Origin: Pyrinomonadaceae bacterium
Lineage (GTDB): Bacteria; Acidobacteriota; Blastocatellia; Pyrinomonadales; Pyrinomonadaceae
Assembly: GCA_026129865.1 (NCBI GenBank)
Contig: JAHCHG010000002.1
Coordinates: forward strand, 488,508-552,507
Direction: 5' to 3'
Length of the DNA: 64,000 nt
Positions within the stretch are counted from its first letter, which is position 1; the number at the start of each line of letters is the position of its first letter. A program made the translations under genes and the position numbers. This document shows positions 30,184-38,886 of this stretch, one piece after another. Below the pieces are notes generated by a model, which saw nothing but the letters and a program-made list of their open reading frames with translations, had not been told where the DNA came from and searched no databases.

Positions 30184-31812
30184 ATGGCAGCAGGTTTAGT
30201 AATTCACATTTCGGTCGGAGACGAGAAGCGCACAGAGTTTTTTTCGGCTGAGAATATCCGTTTCGGTTCGGATGAGACCAGCGATCTTCAGATCCACACA
30301 AAAAAACTCGAAGGAAAATTTGTCTGGTTTGAACTCGAGTGGACTCCCGACGATTACCGCGTAACGAAATACGACGAATCGCTCGAAATGCTTCATAACG
30401 GAATTCCGATTCACAGTTACGTAGTTGTCGGCGACGGAGATGTGATCGAAATTCCCGGTGTCGACATTAGCTTTTCCTTCTTTTCTCTTGATTCAAAATC
30501 TTCGCTTATCACGACAAATCGTGAACAGCCGCATATCGCACATTTTATTGAAACTGCCGCGATTGATGCTGCCGCAACTCCGCGCCGGGACGATGCGAAA
30601 GCGTTTTTGCGCGAATTTGTCCGCGAACTTTCGCGCGAGATCAGCTGGGCGACGAAGCTTATCATTCTTGCGATCGTCATCGGTTCACTTTCCGGAGTCT
30701 TTTACCTGGGCGTTGCACTAAACCGAGAATTAAAGCAAAACCGCGAACAGTCCGAACAGCAAAACACGATAATCAAAGAACTTCAGGCGAAGATCGATAC
30801 TACGAAAGATCAGATCGGCGAGATAGATAAAACGAGCAAAGACATGATGAAGACGGTTTCGGTCGCCAACTCCGTTAACATCGAATATCGAAACGGAGTT
30901 GGATTGATCTACGGCGTTTACGATCTGGTTGACCGCAAAAACGGAAAAACGCTCCGTTATCCCGATCCGGAAGCGCTGATGCGCGAAAATTACGATCCTC
31001 CTTCGGTCCCGGTTCAAGAAGATCTTGTCGAACCGCAATTCCAAATGGGATTGACAACCGAAGGCGGCGGAAGCATTGTCGAGTACGATTTTATCGGAAC
31101 AGGATTTCACGTTGGCGGCGGCTATATCGTTACGAACCGGCATGTTATCCAGCCGTGGAAAGAGGACGACCTTGTTCAGCAGATGATTCGAACTTCGAAC
31201 GGACGGGCTCGAATCAAAAGACTTGTGATCTATTTCCCCGGAATTCCGCAGGCATTTCCGCTGAAGATCCGTCAGGTCGGCGGACGCGAAGATGTCGCCG
31301 TCGGCACGATCGATCCTAATCTTGTACCAGCCGATCTTCCGGTTTTGCCGGTCGATGAAGCTTCGGATGCTGTTGCGATCGGTAAAACCGTCGTTTCGAT
31401 GGGTTTTCCAAATGGACCGGACCGGCTTTTGGCAATGGCGGACGACGATGATGTCCGGTCGCTCAATTCGCGATGTTCGGGCTCGCGGCGATGCATTATC
31501 GACACGTTGGCTCAGTCAAATCGCATAGTTCCGCTGACGACCCAGGGTTCGATTACGGATCTCGATTCGCGGCGTGTTGTCCACGATGCTAAAACTGCCG
31601 AAGGCGGTTCGGGCGCGCCGCTGTTCGGTCAAAACGGTAAAGTGATCGCCGTAAATTTTGGAGTTTTTACTGAAAGCAACGCGGCGAACATGGCGGTTCC
31701 AGTGAGTTTTGCGGTCGATCTGCTGAAAAAAGCGGGCTGGAAATCGCCCGAATCTGCAGAGGTCGAAAATCAGACCGCTAGTGCCGGTGCAACTCCGGCG
31801 GTAAAAAATTAG
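30184..31812 (+). CDS. FHA-like, transmembrane, trypsin-like serine protease
   Basis: This 542-residue protein has three parts. Residues 1-110 form a probable FHA-like beta-sandwich (IRFGSDETSDLQI). One membrane helix at about 158-182 is followed by a coiled coil at about 183-225 (EQSEQQNTIIKELQAKIDT). A C-terminal trypsin-like domain begins about residue 300. Catalytic residues are H320 (VTNRHV), D370 (REDVAVG) and S476 (EGGSGAPLF). The protease domain would face the periplasm and the FHA-like domain the cytoplasm. Ligand-coupled proteolysis across the membrane is inferred. Confidence 0.85.
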   Translation: MAAGLVIHISVGDEKRTEFFSAENIRFGSDETSDLQIHTKKLEGKFVWFELEWTPDDYRVTKYDESLEMLHNGIPIHSYVVVGDGDVIEIPGVDISFSFFSLDSKSSLITTNREQPHIAHFIETAAIDAAATPRRDDAKAFLREFVRELSREISWATKLIILAIVIGSLSGVFYLGVALNRELKQNREQSEQQNTIIKELQAKIDTTKDQIGEIDKTSKDMMKTVSVANSVNIEYRNGVGLIYGVYDLVDRKNGKTLRYPDPEALMRENYDPPSVPVQEDLVEPQFQMGLTTEGGGSIVEYDFIGTGFHVGGGYIVTNRHVIQPWKEDDLVQQMIRTSNGRARIKRLVIYFPGIPQAFPLKIRQVGGREDVAVGTIDPNLVPADLPVLPVDEASDAVAIGKTVVSMGFPNGPDRLLAMADDDDVRSLNSRCSGSRRCIIDTLAQSNRIVPLTTQGSITDLDSRRVVHDAKTAEGGSGAPLFGQNGKVIAVNFGVFTESNAANMAVPVSFAVDLLKKAGWKSPESAEVENQTASAGATPAVKN

Positions 31813-31829
31813 GAATAGATCACTTAAAG

Positions 31830-31866
31830 TCCGCTGAAGAGACGTTCGTTTGACAGCGGATTTTTA
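31830..31866 (+). terminator. Rho-independent terminator after the protease gene
   Basis: A stem of tccgctg and cagcgga with a 17-base loop is followed by ttttta. It lies between the protease stop and the ABC permease start. Confidence 0.6.
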
Positions 31867-31890
31867 TTGTTTAAACATATCGATTCGTCT

Positions 31891-33006
31891 ATGGATAACC
31901 TGGTATTTTCAAACATGATGCATCGCCCGGCGCGAACCCTTGTAAGTATTCTCGGGATCGCGATCGGCGTGTTGCTCATCGTTTTTACGGTCGGAATGGC
32001 AAACGGAACTATGCGGGAACGCGCCGAACGCGAATCTAACGTCGGCGCAGAGATACTTTTCAGCGGTTCCGGCTCGACCATTCTCAGCACCGATTCGTTT
32101 CTGATTCCCGTAACCGAAAAATCCAAACTCGAAAAGATCGAAGGCGTACAAACGGTTGTCCCGCTCGGACAAAACACGGTCAAAGCGACCGGCGGAAACT
32201 CCGGCAGCAGCACCGGCAGCCGGCTTGTCGACGGAATAACTTTTCCCGAATATTCCGAAGTTGTCGGAATCTCGATAAAAGAAGGACGCGTATTTGAACC
32301 GCGGTCCGATGAAGCGATCATCGACACCGGTTTTCAGGCGCAGAAAAAACTAAAGATCGGCGATAAGCTGAATATGTTCGAGCGCGATTTTACGATCGTC
32401 GGCACGTACGAACCCGCCGCCGGCGCGCGCGTGAAAATTCCGCTTGGGACGATGCAGAACCAGCTCGTCGGCGACGAATCGAAGGTTTCCTCGTTTTTGA
32501 TCAAGATCGCGCCCGGAGCAAGCGCCGAACAGATTGCGGAGCGTATTCATACGCAGTTTCCGAACAATCAGGTGCTTCTCACCTCGCAGATCGAAGAACT
32601 TTATATGCAGGGGTTTCCGGCGATGAACATTTTTTTGAACGTCATCATCGGTGTCGCAGCGGTCATATCTGCTCTCGTTATTCTTTTGACAATGTACACG
32701 ACGGTTACCGAACGAACGCGGCAGATCGGGATCATGAAATCGCTTGGAATGTCGAACGGAATGATCGCCTGGATCGTTGCTCAGGAAGCGCTATTGATCA
32801 GTTTTTGCGGAATTTTGGCAGGAATTGTCTTAACCGTTTTGTTGAGATTTGTTTTAACAAAAGTAATAACGATCGAGGTCGAGATCGACCCGCTCGTGCT
32901 CTTCTTAACATTGATCATCGGACTCGCGGGGGGAGCGCTCGGAGCGCTTTATCCGGCGATGAAAGCCGCCCGGCTCGATGCCGTCGAAGCGCTCAATTAC
33001 GATTGA
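31891..33006 (+). CDS. ABC transporter permease of MacB/FtsX type
   Basis: This 371-residue protein, counted from the ATG at 31891, has an N-terminal helix (LVSILGIAIGVLLIVFTVGM), a large extracytoplasmic MacB-like domain and three C-terminal helices. The second half has GLAGGALGALYPAMKAARLD and ends DAVEALNYD, as MacB permeases do. No ATPase or periplasmic adaptor gene is near, so its partner lies elsewhere. The frame extends to a TTG at 31867. Its 3' end overlaps the convergent acyltransferase gene by 10 bases. Confidence 0.85.
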   Translation: MDNLVFSNMMHRPARTLVSILGIAIGVLLIVFTVGMANGTMRERAERESNVGAEILFSGSGSTILSTDSFLIPVTEKSKLEKIEGVQTVVPLGQNTVKATGGNSGSSTGSRLVDGITFPEYSEVVGISIKEGRVFEPRSDEAIIDTGFQAQKKLKIGDKLNMFERDFTIVGTYEPAAGARVKIPLGTMQNQLVGDESKVSSFLIKIAPGASAEQIAERIHTQFPNNQVLLTSQIEELYMQGFPAMNIFLNVIIGVAAVISALVILLTMYTTVTERTRQIGIMKSLGMSNGMIAWIVAQEALLISFCGILAGIVLTVLLRFVLTKVITIEVEIDPLVLFLTLIIGLAGGALGALYPAMKAARLDAVEALNYD

Positions 33007-33875
33007 GCCATATATTCTCTGTCTTTCTCTCCGAGATCGCCGATCTTTTCCATCAGGAAATCGGCGATCTCTTTATGTGTGCGAAGTCTGTCTTTTTTTT
33101 CGTAAAATTCTTCCAGATCGATCTGCTCGCCAAACCAGATCCGCACCTTTTCGCCGTCGGTCCAGTTGCCTAAGATCTGCTTCGGCAGATCGTTGCCGAG
33201 ACCGGCGATAAAGACCGGAACTACCTGCGGTCGCGCCTTCATTATTACCGCACCGACGCCAGGTTGTGCCGGCAGCAGATCGTACGGGTCGTCGTTCAGA
33301 TTTCGTTTTCCTTCCGGATGAAACCCGATCACATTCGCTTCGCCGTACGAGCATATCGAGATCAAACGGCGCATCGAAAATTTGTCAAATTCCCGCTTGT
33401 TCGCCTCTTTGGCTTCGCGAAAGAACGGCGGGTACATCGACCACCAGCCCATCACAAGATTTACGAACCAGCCGATCGGATTATCGTAAAAAAACTTCGC
33501 CCGGACAGGAAAAAACAAACGCATCGGTCTATCGGTTTGTCGAAAAAGCACACTCGAAACCGTGTACATATCGAAAAAGCTGCGGTGATTGGCGACGAGC
33601 AAAAGCGGGCGTTCGACCGCGCTGTTCGCGACATTTTCGATTCCGAAAACGTTCATTAAATTGTAAGTCGCAAGCTTGATCCAGAGCGATCCGATATGCC
33701 GCTGGCAAAACGACCAAAAACGCTTCCATGCGCCCTGATTCATCCTGTGAACCAGACGAAAACCCAAGCGCTCGGACGCACGAAGAACCGAGAGTTCTTC
33801 GCGCGTCGGGTCGGGTTTATAAAGCGCGACCTCTTCTGTCGGTCCCAATTTGTCTTCCGAAGCGTGCGTGACCAT
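32997..33875 (-). CDS. 1-acylglycerol-3-phosphate acyltransferase (PlsC-like)
   Basis: This 292-residue acyltransferase has the HX4D motif ANHRSFFDMYT (block I), the FHPEGKRNLNDD block III and the PVFIAGLGNDLP block IV, all in order. Such enzymes add a second acyl chain to lysophosphatidic acid or similar acceptors. The ~75-residue N-terminal extension before the motif is basic and helical. It is convergent with the ABC permease, with overlapping stops. Confidence 0.85.
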   Translation of the reverse strand: MVTHASEDKLGPTEEVALYKPDPTREELSVLRASERLGFRLVHRMNQGAWKRFWSFCQRHIGSLWIKLATYNLMNVFGIENVANSAVERPLLLVANHRSFFDMYTVSSVLFRQTDRPMRLFFPVRAKFFYDNPIGWFVNLVMGWWSMYPPFFREAKEANKREFDKFSMRRLISICSYGEANVIGFHPEGKRNLNDDPYDLLPAQPGVGAVIMKARPQVVPVFIAGLGNDLPKQILGNWTDGEKVRIWFGEQIDLEEFYEKKDRLRTHKEIADFLMEKIGDLGEKDREYMAQS

Positions 33876-34010
33876 ATCTGCTATCGAGGCTTTCTATTGA
33901 TATTTAGCTTGAAATTATTCACCGGACGGCTCACTGAAAAGATTCAGTATAAATATAGATAATTATAGGGACAACCAATGAACAGGTTTTTTAGCGGAAG
34001 TTGGATCTAT

Positions 34011-34655
34011 CTAAATGTCAAACACGACCGGCTTTTGCGTCGGTAAATACGCCTCATCGCAGTTTGAAGCATTTACAAATTGTACTCCGAATTTCTCCGA
34101 TCTGCCGTAGCCGCAGTGAATATGTCCGAATATATGAGCTTTTAATTTTTTGCCGGAAAGATATTCGACCTTTTTGATCAGTTCTTCGCAGCCCGTATTT
34201 TCAACGAAAAAACGACGCGGAACCTCGTCCAAAATCCCGTACGGCGGTCCATGGGTTATCAAAATTTCCGTATCGTCCGGGATCAAAGCCCATTTTTCAG
34301 CAAGTTCGGCGCCGCGCATCAGGTTAAATGCCCAGTCGAAGAACCTCGGCTGCCACGGACTTCCGTAAATTTTTAAGCCGTCGATCTCGACCGACGAATC
34401 CTGAAGATAGGTTATGTTCTCATTGAGCATTTCGCGGGCGAGCGAATTGTTCGTTTCAAACAGCCGGTCGTGGTTTCCGGCGACAAAGATCTTATGTTTA
34501 TGCGGCAATCCAGAAAACCATCGGTTAAAAGCCGCAACCTCCGCGACGGTACCGCTGATCGTTGCATCGCCGGCGTGTACCAGTATATCGCCGTCCGGAA
34601 CACGAATTTGTTCGTTGCAGTTATGTGTATCGGAAATACAGACAATTCGCGGCAT
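34011..34655 (-). CDS. Calcineurin-like metallophosphoesterase
   Basis: This 214-residue enzyme has all the metal-binding blocks in order: ISDTHN, GDILVHAGDAT, VAGNHDRLFE, ILITHGPPYG and IFGHIHCGYG. The compact form resembles the bacterial MPPED1/2 and Rv0805-related enzymes, which act on cyclic nucleotides or other phosphodiesters. The substrate is unknown. Its start lies 5 bases from the stop of the next upstream gene on the same strand, so the two may be cotranscribed. Confidence 0.85.
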   Translation of the reverse strand: MPRIVCISDTHNCNEQIRVPDGDILVHAGDATISGTVAEVAAFNRWFSGLPHKHKIFVAGNHDRLFETNNSLAREMLNENITYLQDSSVEIDGLKIYGSPWQPRFFDWAFNLMRGAELAEKWALIPDDTEILITHGPPYGILDEVPRRFFVENTGCEELIKKVEYLSGKKLKAHIFGHIHCGYGRSEKFGVQFVNASNCDEAYLPTQKPVVFDI

Positions 34656-34660
34656 TTGCC

Positions 34661-35794
34661 TTAATTCTTGTAAACACGGCTGACAAAATTTCCCGTCAAA
34701 AATGTTTCCGGGTCAATGTCGCTTTGTAAAATAACGCCCTTAAATTTATTTGTCGCAAGCATATCCGCACATTCGACCAGCGGCGCCGCCGTCGTCGTCT
34801 GAATTGCCCGAAGATGCTTTCCGTTAATTTCCAGCGGCTTAATATGGAACGCCTTTTCGATCAATCTCCGGCGACCTTTGGCGTCAAAACCTTCGACCGA
34901 TGAATGTACGATCACAAAATCGTCATCCACCGAAGGAACTTTTTCAAGCATTACGTCTTCGAGGTTTTGCGGAAGATTTTCATCAAAGTTCAGTTTCGTT
35001 ATCAGCCCCTCAACCCATTTATAATGACCGACATGACGAAGCGTTTTATAATCTAGATCCTTCGTGCGACCGCTTAAAAATTCGGGAAGATTCGCTGCAC
35101 CCCCGCTTGTCAGATCGGCTTCGTAAACATAGCCGTTGATAATGATCCGTTCCCTTTCGGACAATGCGGGAAGTTCGACCTGCTTGTGATCGCGAACGAC
35201 GCGCGCGGTTTTCACATATTCGGTCGCAACGCCGATCGGCGACCAGGTGAAACCGTAAAAATGAGGCGCATGCGCACAGGTTGAAAGCGCGCCGACCTTC
35301 ATTCCGATCCGTTCGACATTCTCATTCTGGAATTTTTCAACGAACTTGTTGTAAAGACTCATCGCCAAAACATTAATGAATCCGGGCGCGAGCCCCGTCT
35401 GGACGACGAAACCCGTGTCTGCATTTTTCGCGATCTCAATAACGGCGTCGGTTTCAGCGACGTATTCCGTAAGATTTGCATAATGCATTTTGAAATCCTT
35501 GGCGAACTGCGCCATTCGCGGCGCCTGCGATCCCGGCGAACAGTCGAGAAGGATCTCGCATTGTTCAAATGCAGCGCGCATTTCATCGCTTGCGCCTTCC
35601 GGCGTCATCAAAACGGTTTCGACATTGCTCTTTCTGGCTGAATTTTCAATTACAAAATTCTTAGCTTTTTCAAGGTTTTCCCGCGAAATATCGCCGAGGT
35701 AAACATCAACATCCGTTTTTGACCATTCCCGCAAAAGTATTGCGGCAGCTTCGCCGATCCCGCCCGATCCGGCAATAAAGATTTTGTGAATCAT
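34661..35794 (-). CDS. Saccharopine dehydrogenase family protein
   Basis: This 377-residue protein has an N-terminal Rossmann domain beginning IFIAGSGGIGEAAAILLREW and a second domain containing GFTWSPIGVATEYVKTARVV. It belongs to the saccharopine dehydrogenase NADP-binding family. The C-terminal half resembles saccharopine reductase/LYS9-like proteins, but the conserved catalytic residues cannot be verified by eye. The function may concern lysine degradation or carboxynorspermidine synthesis. It is followed closely by a metallophosphoesterase gene. Confidence 0.85.
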   Translation of the reverse strand: MIHKIFIAGSGGIGEAAAILLREWSKTDVDVYLGDISRENLEKAKNFVIENSARKSNVETVLMTPEGASDEMRAAFEQCEILLDCSPGSQAPRMAQFAKDFKMHYANLTEYVAETDAVIEIAKNADTGFVVQTGLAPGFINVLAMSLYNKFVEKFQNENVERIGMKVGALSTCAHAPHFYGFTWSPIGVATEYVKTARVVRDHKQVELPALSERERIIINGYVYEADLTSGGAANLPEFLSGRTKDLDYKTLRHVGHYKWVEGLITKLNFDENLPQNLEDVMLEKVPSVDDDFVIVHSSVEGFDAKGRRRLIEKAFHIKPLEINGKHLRAIQTTTAAPLVECADMLATNKFKGVILQSDIDPETFLTGNFVSRVYKN

Positions 35795-36017
35795 AAGTTA
35801 CAGATTTCACCATAAATTGCCGAAAGACTCAAAAGTGCGTTTGAACAAAGATCCGTCGATATGGATGTTTCCCGGGAACGCCCGGAATATCTGCGCGGCG
35901 GAAAAATATCCGGGACAGGATAAACTTAAGTTTGCGAATCTGCATCAAAGCAGCCGGTTGCATTAAATTTATTTAAGAGATATAAACTTTCGAGTATTTA
36001 TTTATTGGGAAACGAGT

Positions 36018-37085
36018 ATGAAATTCTTTAGATCTGCTATTTTACTGACCGCCGTTACGGCGTTTTTTGTTTTTCCGGCATTTGCGCAGGAAAGCGATAT
36101 TAAGATCGTCGACGAGGTCGTTGCACAGGTGAACGACAGCGTCGTTACGCTTTCGCGCATCAACCGCGAAGTTGAAAGCATTGTCGAAGCAAGCGTCGCC
36201 GAAGGAAAGCCGCGCGAAACCGCAAAAGCCGAGATCGAAGCAAAACGCGCCGATCTGATAGCCAATATCATTAACGAAGAGCTTTTGATCCAAAAGGCGA
36301 AGGAATACGATTTTGATTCGACGATCGAGGCGCAGGTAAACCAAAATTTCGTCGGAAAAATGAAGGAACTTAACCTTAAATCGCTCGACGAACTTTTTGC
36401 GGAAATGCGCCGTCAAGGCGTGGATCCGGATGAGATACGTGCCCTCTACCGAAAGCAGATCACGCGCGATCTTATCCTGCAGCAGGAAGTCGACCGCGCG
36501 GTATTTAATAGATGGAAAGCACGCGAAGTAAAGGCTTATTTTGATGCCAACAAAACAAAATTTACAAAACCTGAAATGGTTGAAGTGAGTGAAATTTTCT
36601 TAAGTTTCGAACGAAGAAATCCTGAAAGCGTGAAAGAGCGCGCAAAGCAGTTGGTTGCTGAGATTCGCGGCGGAGCCGATTTTGGAACGGTCGCTGCGGA
36701 TAATTCGGACAGACCGGAGGCGAAAGAAACAAAAGGCAGGATCGAAAACGAGCTTTCGGTAAAAGATCTTGATCCGCTTTTTGCAACGGCATTGAAAGAT
36801 CTTAAACCCGGACAGATTTCAGATCCCATCTTCGTAGAAAATGCCGGAGTCGAAATTTTGAAGCTTGAAAAACGTACTGCGGCGTCTAGCGAACCGGTTT
36901 TTGACGAAGAAGACGTCCGGCGCGCTATGACGATCGAGGTTCTGCCGGAAGAACGCAAGAAATATCTGATCAAGTTGAGAAAAGACTCTTACATTAAGAT
37001 CAACGACCGCTACCGCGCTGAGGTTGCGCCGGTGCTGTATGCTGAAGAACGCAAGGCTGATGTTGGCAAGAATCCAGGTAAATAA
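36018..37085 (+). CDS. SurA-like periplasmic peptidyl-prolyl isomerase
   Basis: This 355-residue protein has a signal peptide (MKFFRSAILLTAVTAFFVFP) cleaved about residue 23. An N-terminal SurA/trigger-like chaperone domain covers residues 30-160 (VDEVVAQVNDSVVTLSRI). A single parvulin-type rotamase domain follows at about 180-285 (EIRGGADFGTVAADNSDRPE and LKPGQISDPIFVENAGVEIL). It would assist folding of exported or outer-membrane proteins. The length is shorter than E. coli SurA, which has two rotamase domains. Confidence 0.9.
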   Translation: MKFFRSAILLTAVTAFFVFPAFAQESDIKIVDEVVAQVNDSVVTLSRINREVESIVEASVAEGKPRETAKAEIEAKRADLIANIINEELLIQKAKEYDFDSTIEAQVNQNFVGKMKELNLKSLDELFAEMRRQGVDPDEIRALYRKQITRDLILQQEVDRAVFNRWKAREVKAYFDANKTKFTKPEMVEVSEIFLSFERRNPESVKERAKQLVAEIRGGADFGTVAADNSDRPEAKETKGRIENELSVKDLDPLFATALKDLKPGQISDPIFVENAGVEILKLEKRTAASSEPVFDEEDVRRAMTIEVLPEERKKYLIKLRKDSYIKINDRYRAEVAPVLYAEERKADVGKNPGK

Positions 37086-37110
37086 TTGACCTGGAAATGT
37101 TTTACCGAAT

Positions 37111-37144
37111 GGGTGAAAGCGTTAAAAGCTTTCACCCTTCTTAA
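37111..37144 (+). terminator. Terminator after the SurA-like gene
   Basis: A perfect 10-base stem, gggtgaaagc and gctttcaccc, has loop gttaaaa and is followed by ttctta. It lies 26 bases past the stop and 4 bases before the next ATG. Confidence 0.75.
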
Positions 37145-37147
37145 TTT

Positions 37148-37441
37148 ATGCGATTAGATCTGTTTCTAAAATCGAGCCGGTTGATACCGCGCAGAAGTCT
37201 TGCGCAGAAGTTTTGCGATGCCGGACTGATCACCATCAATGATGCAACGGCAAAATCTTCGCGCGAGGTAAAAGAAGGCGATACGATGACGATCAAGCGG
37301 CACGACCGTTTGATCACGGTTAAGATTTTGAAGATCCCAAGCAAGAAACAAGTATCGAAAGACGCGGCGCCGGAACTTTATGAGATCGTTTCGAGCGAAC
37401 CCGTTTCGGACGATATCTTTCCGGACACCGGGAGCGAATGA
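37148..37441 (+). CDS. S4 RNA-binding domain protein (RqcP/Hsp15-like)
   Basis: This 97-residue protein consists of one S4 domain: RLDLFLKSSRLIPRRSLAQK, then CDAGLITINDATAK and VKEGDTMTI. Small S4 proteins of this type bind the 50S ribosome and rescue stalled nascent chains (RqcP, Hsp15). The C-terminal tail is acidic. The 3' end overlaps the convergent membrane protein gene by 64 bases, an unusually long coding overlap. Confidence 0.85.
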   Translation: MRLDLFLKSSRLIPRRSLAQKFCDAGLITINDATAKSSREVKEGDTMTIKRHDRLITVKILKIPSKKQVSKDAAPELYEIVSSEPVSDDIFPDTGSE

Positions 37442-38193
37442 CGACCTTTTGAAACCGGCGGAAGAATATACAGACCGATCAAATAAAGCACAAGAGTGAA
37501 AAACTGTATGTATCCGGTTCCGGCGGAATAACGCGGCAGATCGAGCAAAGACGTCAGTGTTTCACGTGTCAGATTTCCCGAAAGCAATGCGTTGAAAAAT
37601 CCGCTTTCCGGCACAACGAAGCTGCTGAGGATCAAATATTTCACGATAAATGCCATTCCGAAAAGACTTCCTAAACTTACAAGAAGTTTCTTGGTCTCAA
37701 ATTCCGCAAACAGATTCGTCCAAAGAGACCAGAGAAAAAAGAATGAAACGATCCAGAAAAGCAGCCCTTGCTCCGGTATCAATGCGTTGAAAACCTGCAT
37801 CGAAGCGGCAAAAAGAGCGATCATAACGGCAGTATTTGCCGCGTTGCGAAGCGGCGGAAACGCGTCCGAAAACCAGCCGTCAACTTCGATCAGCCGCGCG
37901 CGAACGAACAGAACCTGGAGCATCAATGCGAATATCAGGCACACCAGCGCCGGAGCGTGAAATAAAAATTCGTTGTCAGCCGCACCAAGCCGCAGCCCGC
38001 CCAAAAATGCCACAAGCAAAAAGATCGCCGGCGCCGCAAAATACTGGAACCATAAAGCAGAATCGTTTGAACGAACGGCAATTTCGCGCGAGCTTTTTGC
38101 CGCGACGATCGTCTTTTCCTCATCGTCCGGCGAATCGGAAATAATCTCGCCTTCTATCGCAGTCGATTCATTTTCATTGATCATTGACGTCAT
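37378..38193 (-). CDS. Hypothetical polytopic membrane protein
   Basis: This 271-residue protein has an acidic soluble N-terminus of about 45 residues and then about six hydrophobic segments, from WFQYFAAPAIFLLVAFLGGL onward. No family is recognised. The start overlaps the stop of the upstream gene by the ATGA arrangement, so the two are translationally coupled. The C-terminal 21 codons share DNA with the end of the S4 gene on the other strand. Confidence 0.65.
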   Translation of the reverse strand: MTSMINENESTAIEGEIISDSPDDEEKTIVAAKSSREIAVRSNDSALWFQYFAAPAIFLLVAFLGGLRLGAADNEFLFHAPALVCLIFALMLQVLFVRARLIEVDGWFSDAFPPLRNAANTAVMIALFAASMQVFNALIPEQGLLFWIVSFFFLWSLWTNLFAEFETKKLLVSLGSLFGMAFIVKYLILSSFVVPESGFFNALLSGNLTRETLTSLLDLPRYSAGTGYIQFFTLVLYLIGLYILPPVSKGRHSLPVSGKISSETGSLETIS

Positions 38194-38717
38194 TTTCGTT
38201 CGCGTAAAATTCGTAAAGGGTTAAAATCGCCGGCGGTTATTTTCAGCCCTTCTTCAAATTCGTTTTTCAATTCGACCGGCGTTTTTAGCTGAAGATCTGC
38301 GTCGCTGCTGACAAAATCTTTGTCGAGCGCAGCAACGCGATTCACCTGCTCCAAGCCTTTTTGAAAGAGCTCATCGTCGTTTGAAACGCGTCCCCAACCC
38401 TGTCTGTAAAAGCTGTAAGCGATATAAAACTGCGTCGCCGCGTCGCGCCGTTCGGGGTCTGCCCGCTCAAAAAGATCGCGGGCGAGAATATAGTTTTCTT
38501 CACGAAAATTCTTGACGCCTTCGTCAAATTTCGCCCGATCGACCTCATAAGTATTCGTGATTACCTGCGTTTTGGTCGAAATATTCTCGATCGTCGATTG
38601 CGCTTTGATAGATATCTCTTCAAAGTTTTTAGGCGCCGCCCAATAGATCCAAACGATCAGCGATCCGAACACCGCAACCATCGAAATGGATAAAATTTGG
38701 AGATATTTTTCGTTCAT
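38190..38717 (-). CDS. Membrane-anchored protein with TPR-like helices, hypothetical
   Basis: This 175-residue protein has an N-terminal membrane anchor (ILSISMVAVFGSLIVWIYWA) and a soluble helical region. The segment FDEGVKNFREENYILARDLF followed by QFYIAYSFYRQGWG looks like a degenerate pair of TPRs. I chose the ATG at 38717 over an upstream one at 38747. It is coupled to the downstream polytopic protein through an ATGA overlap. Function unknown. Confidence 0.65.
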   Translation of the reverse strand: MNEKYLQILSISMVAVFGSLIVWIYWAAPKNFEEISIKAQSTIENISTKTQVITNTYEVDRAKFDEGVKNFREENYILARDLFERADPERRDAATQFYIAYSFYRQGWGRVSNDDELFQKGLEQVNRVAALDKDFVSSDADLQLKTPVELKNEFEEGLKITAGDFNPLRILRERK

Positions 38718-38886
38718 TGATATAATTTCCTGCCTTCTAAGATACATTTTTTATGCGTGCGGTTACCAGAACATTGATTAAATTCGGCAAAATGACCATA
38801 TTTGCCGCTGCGGTATTCGAACAAAACGCGTCGATAGAAATTTACGAATGCAGAGAAAGTTCGATCGCCTCATCCGGGAAAGTAAA

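Noticed and set aside
31867..33006. A complete MacB-type exporter
   Set aside because: Only the permease is present. No ATPase or membrane-fusion protein gene is adjacent.
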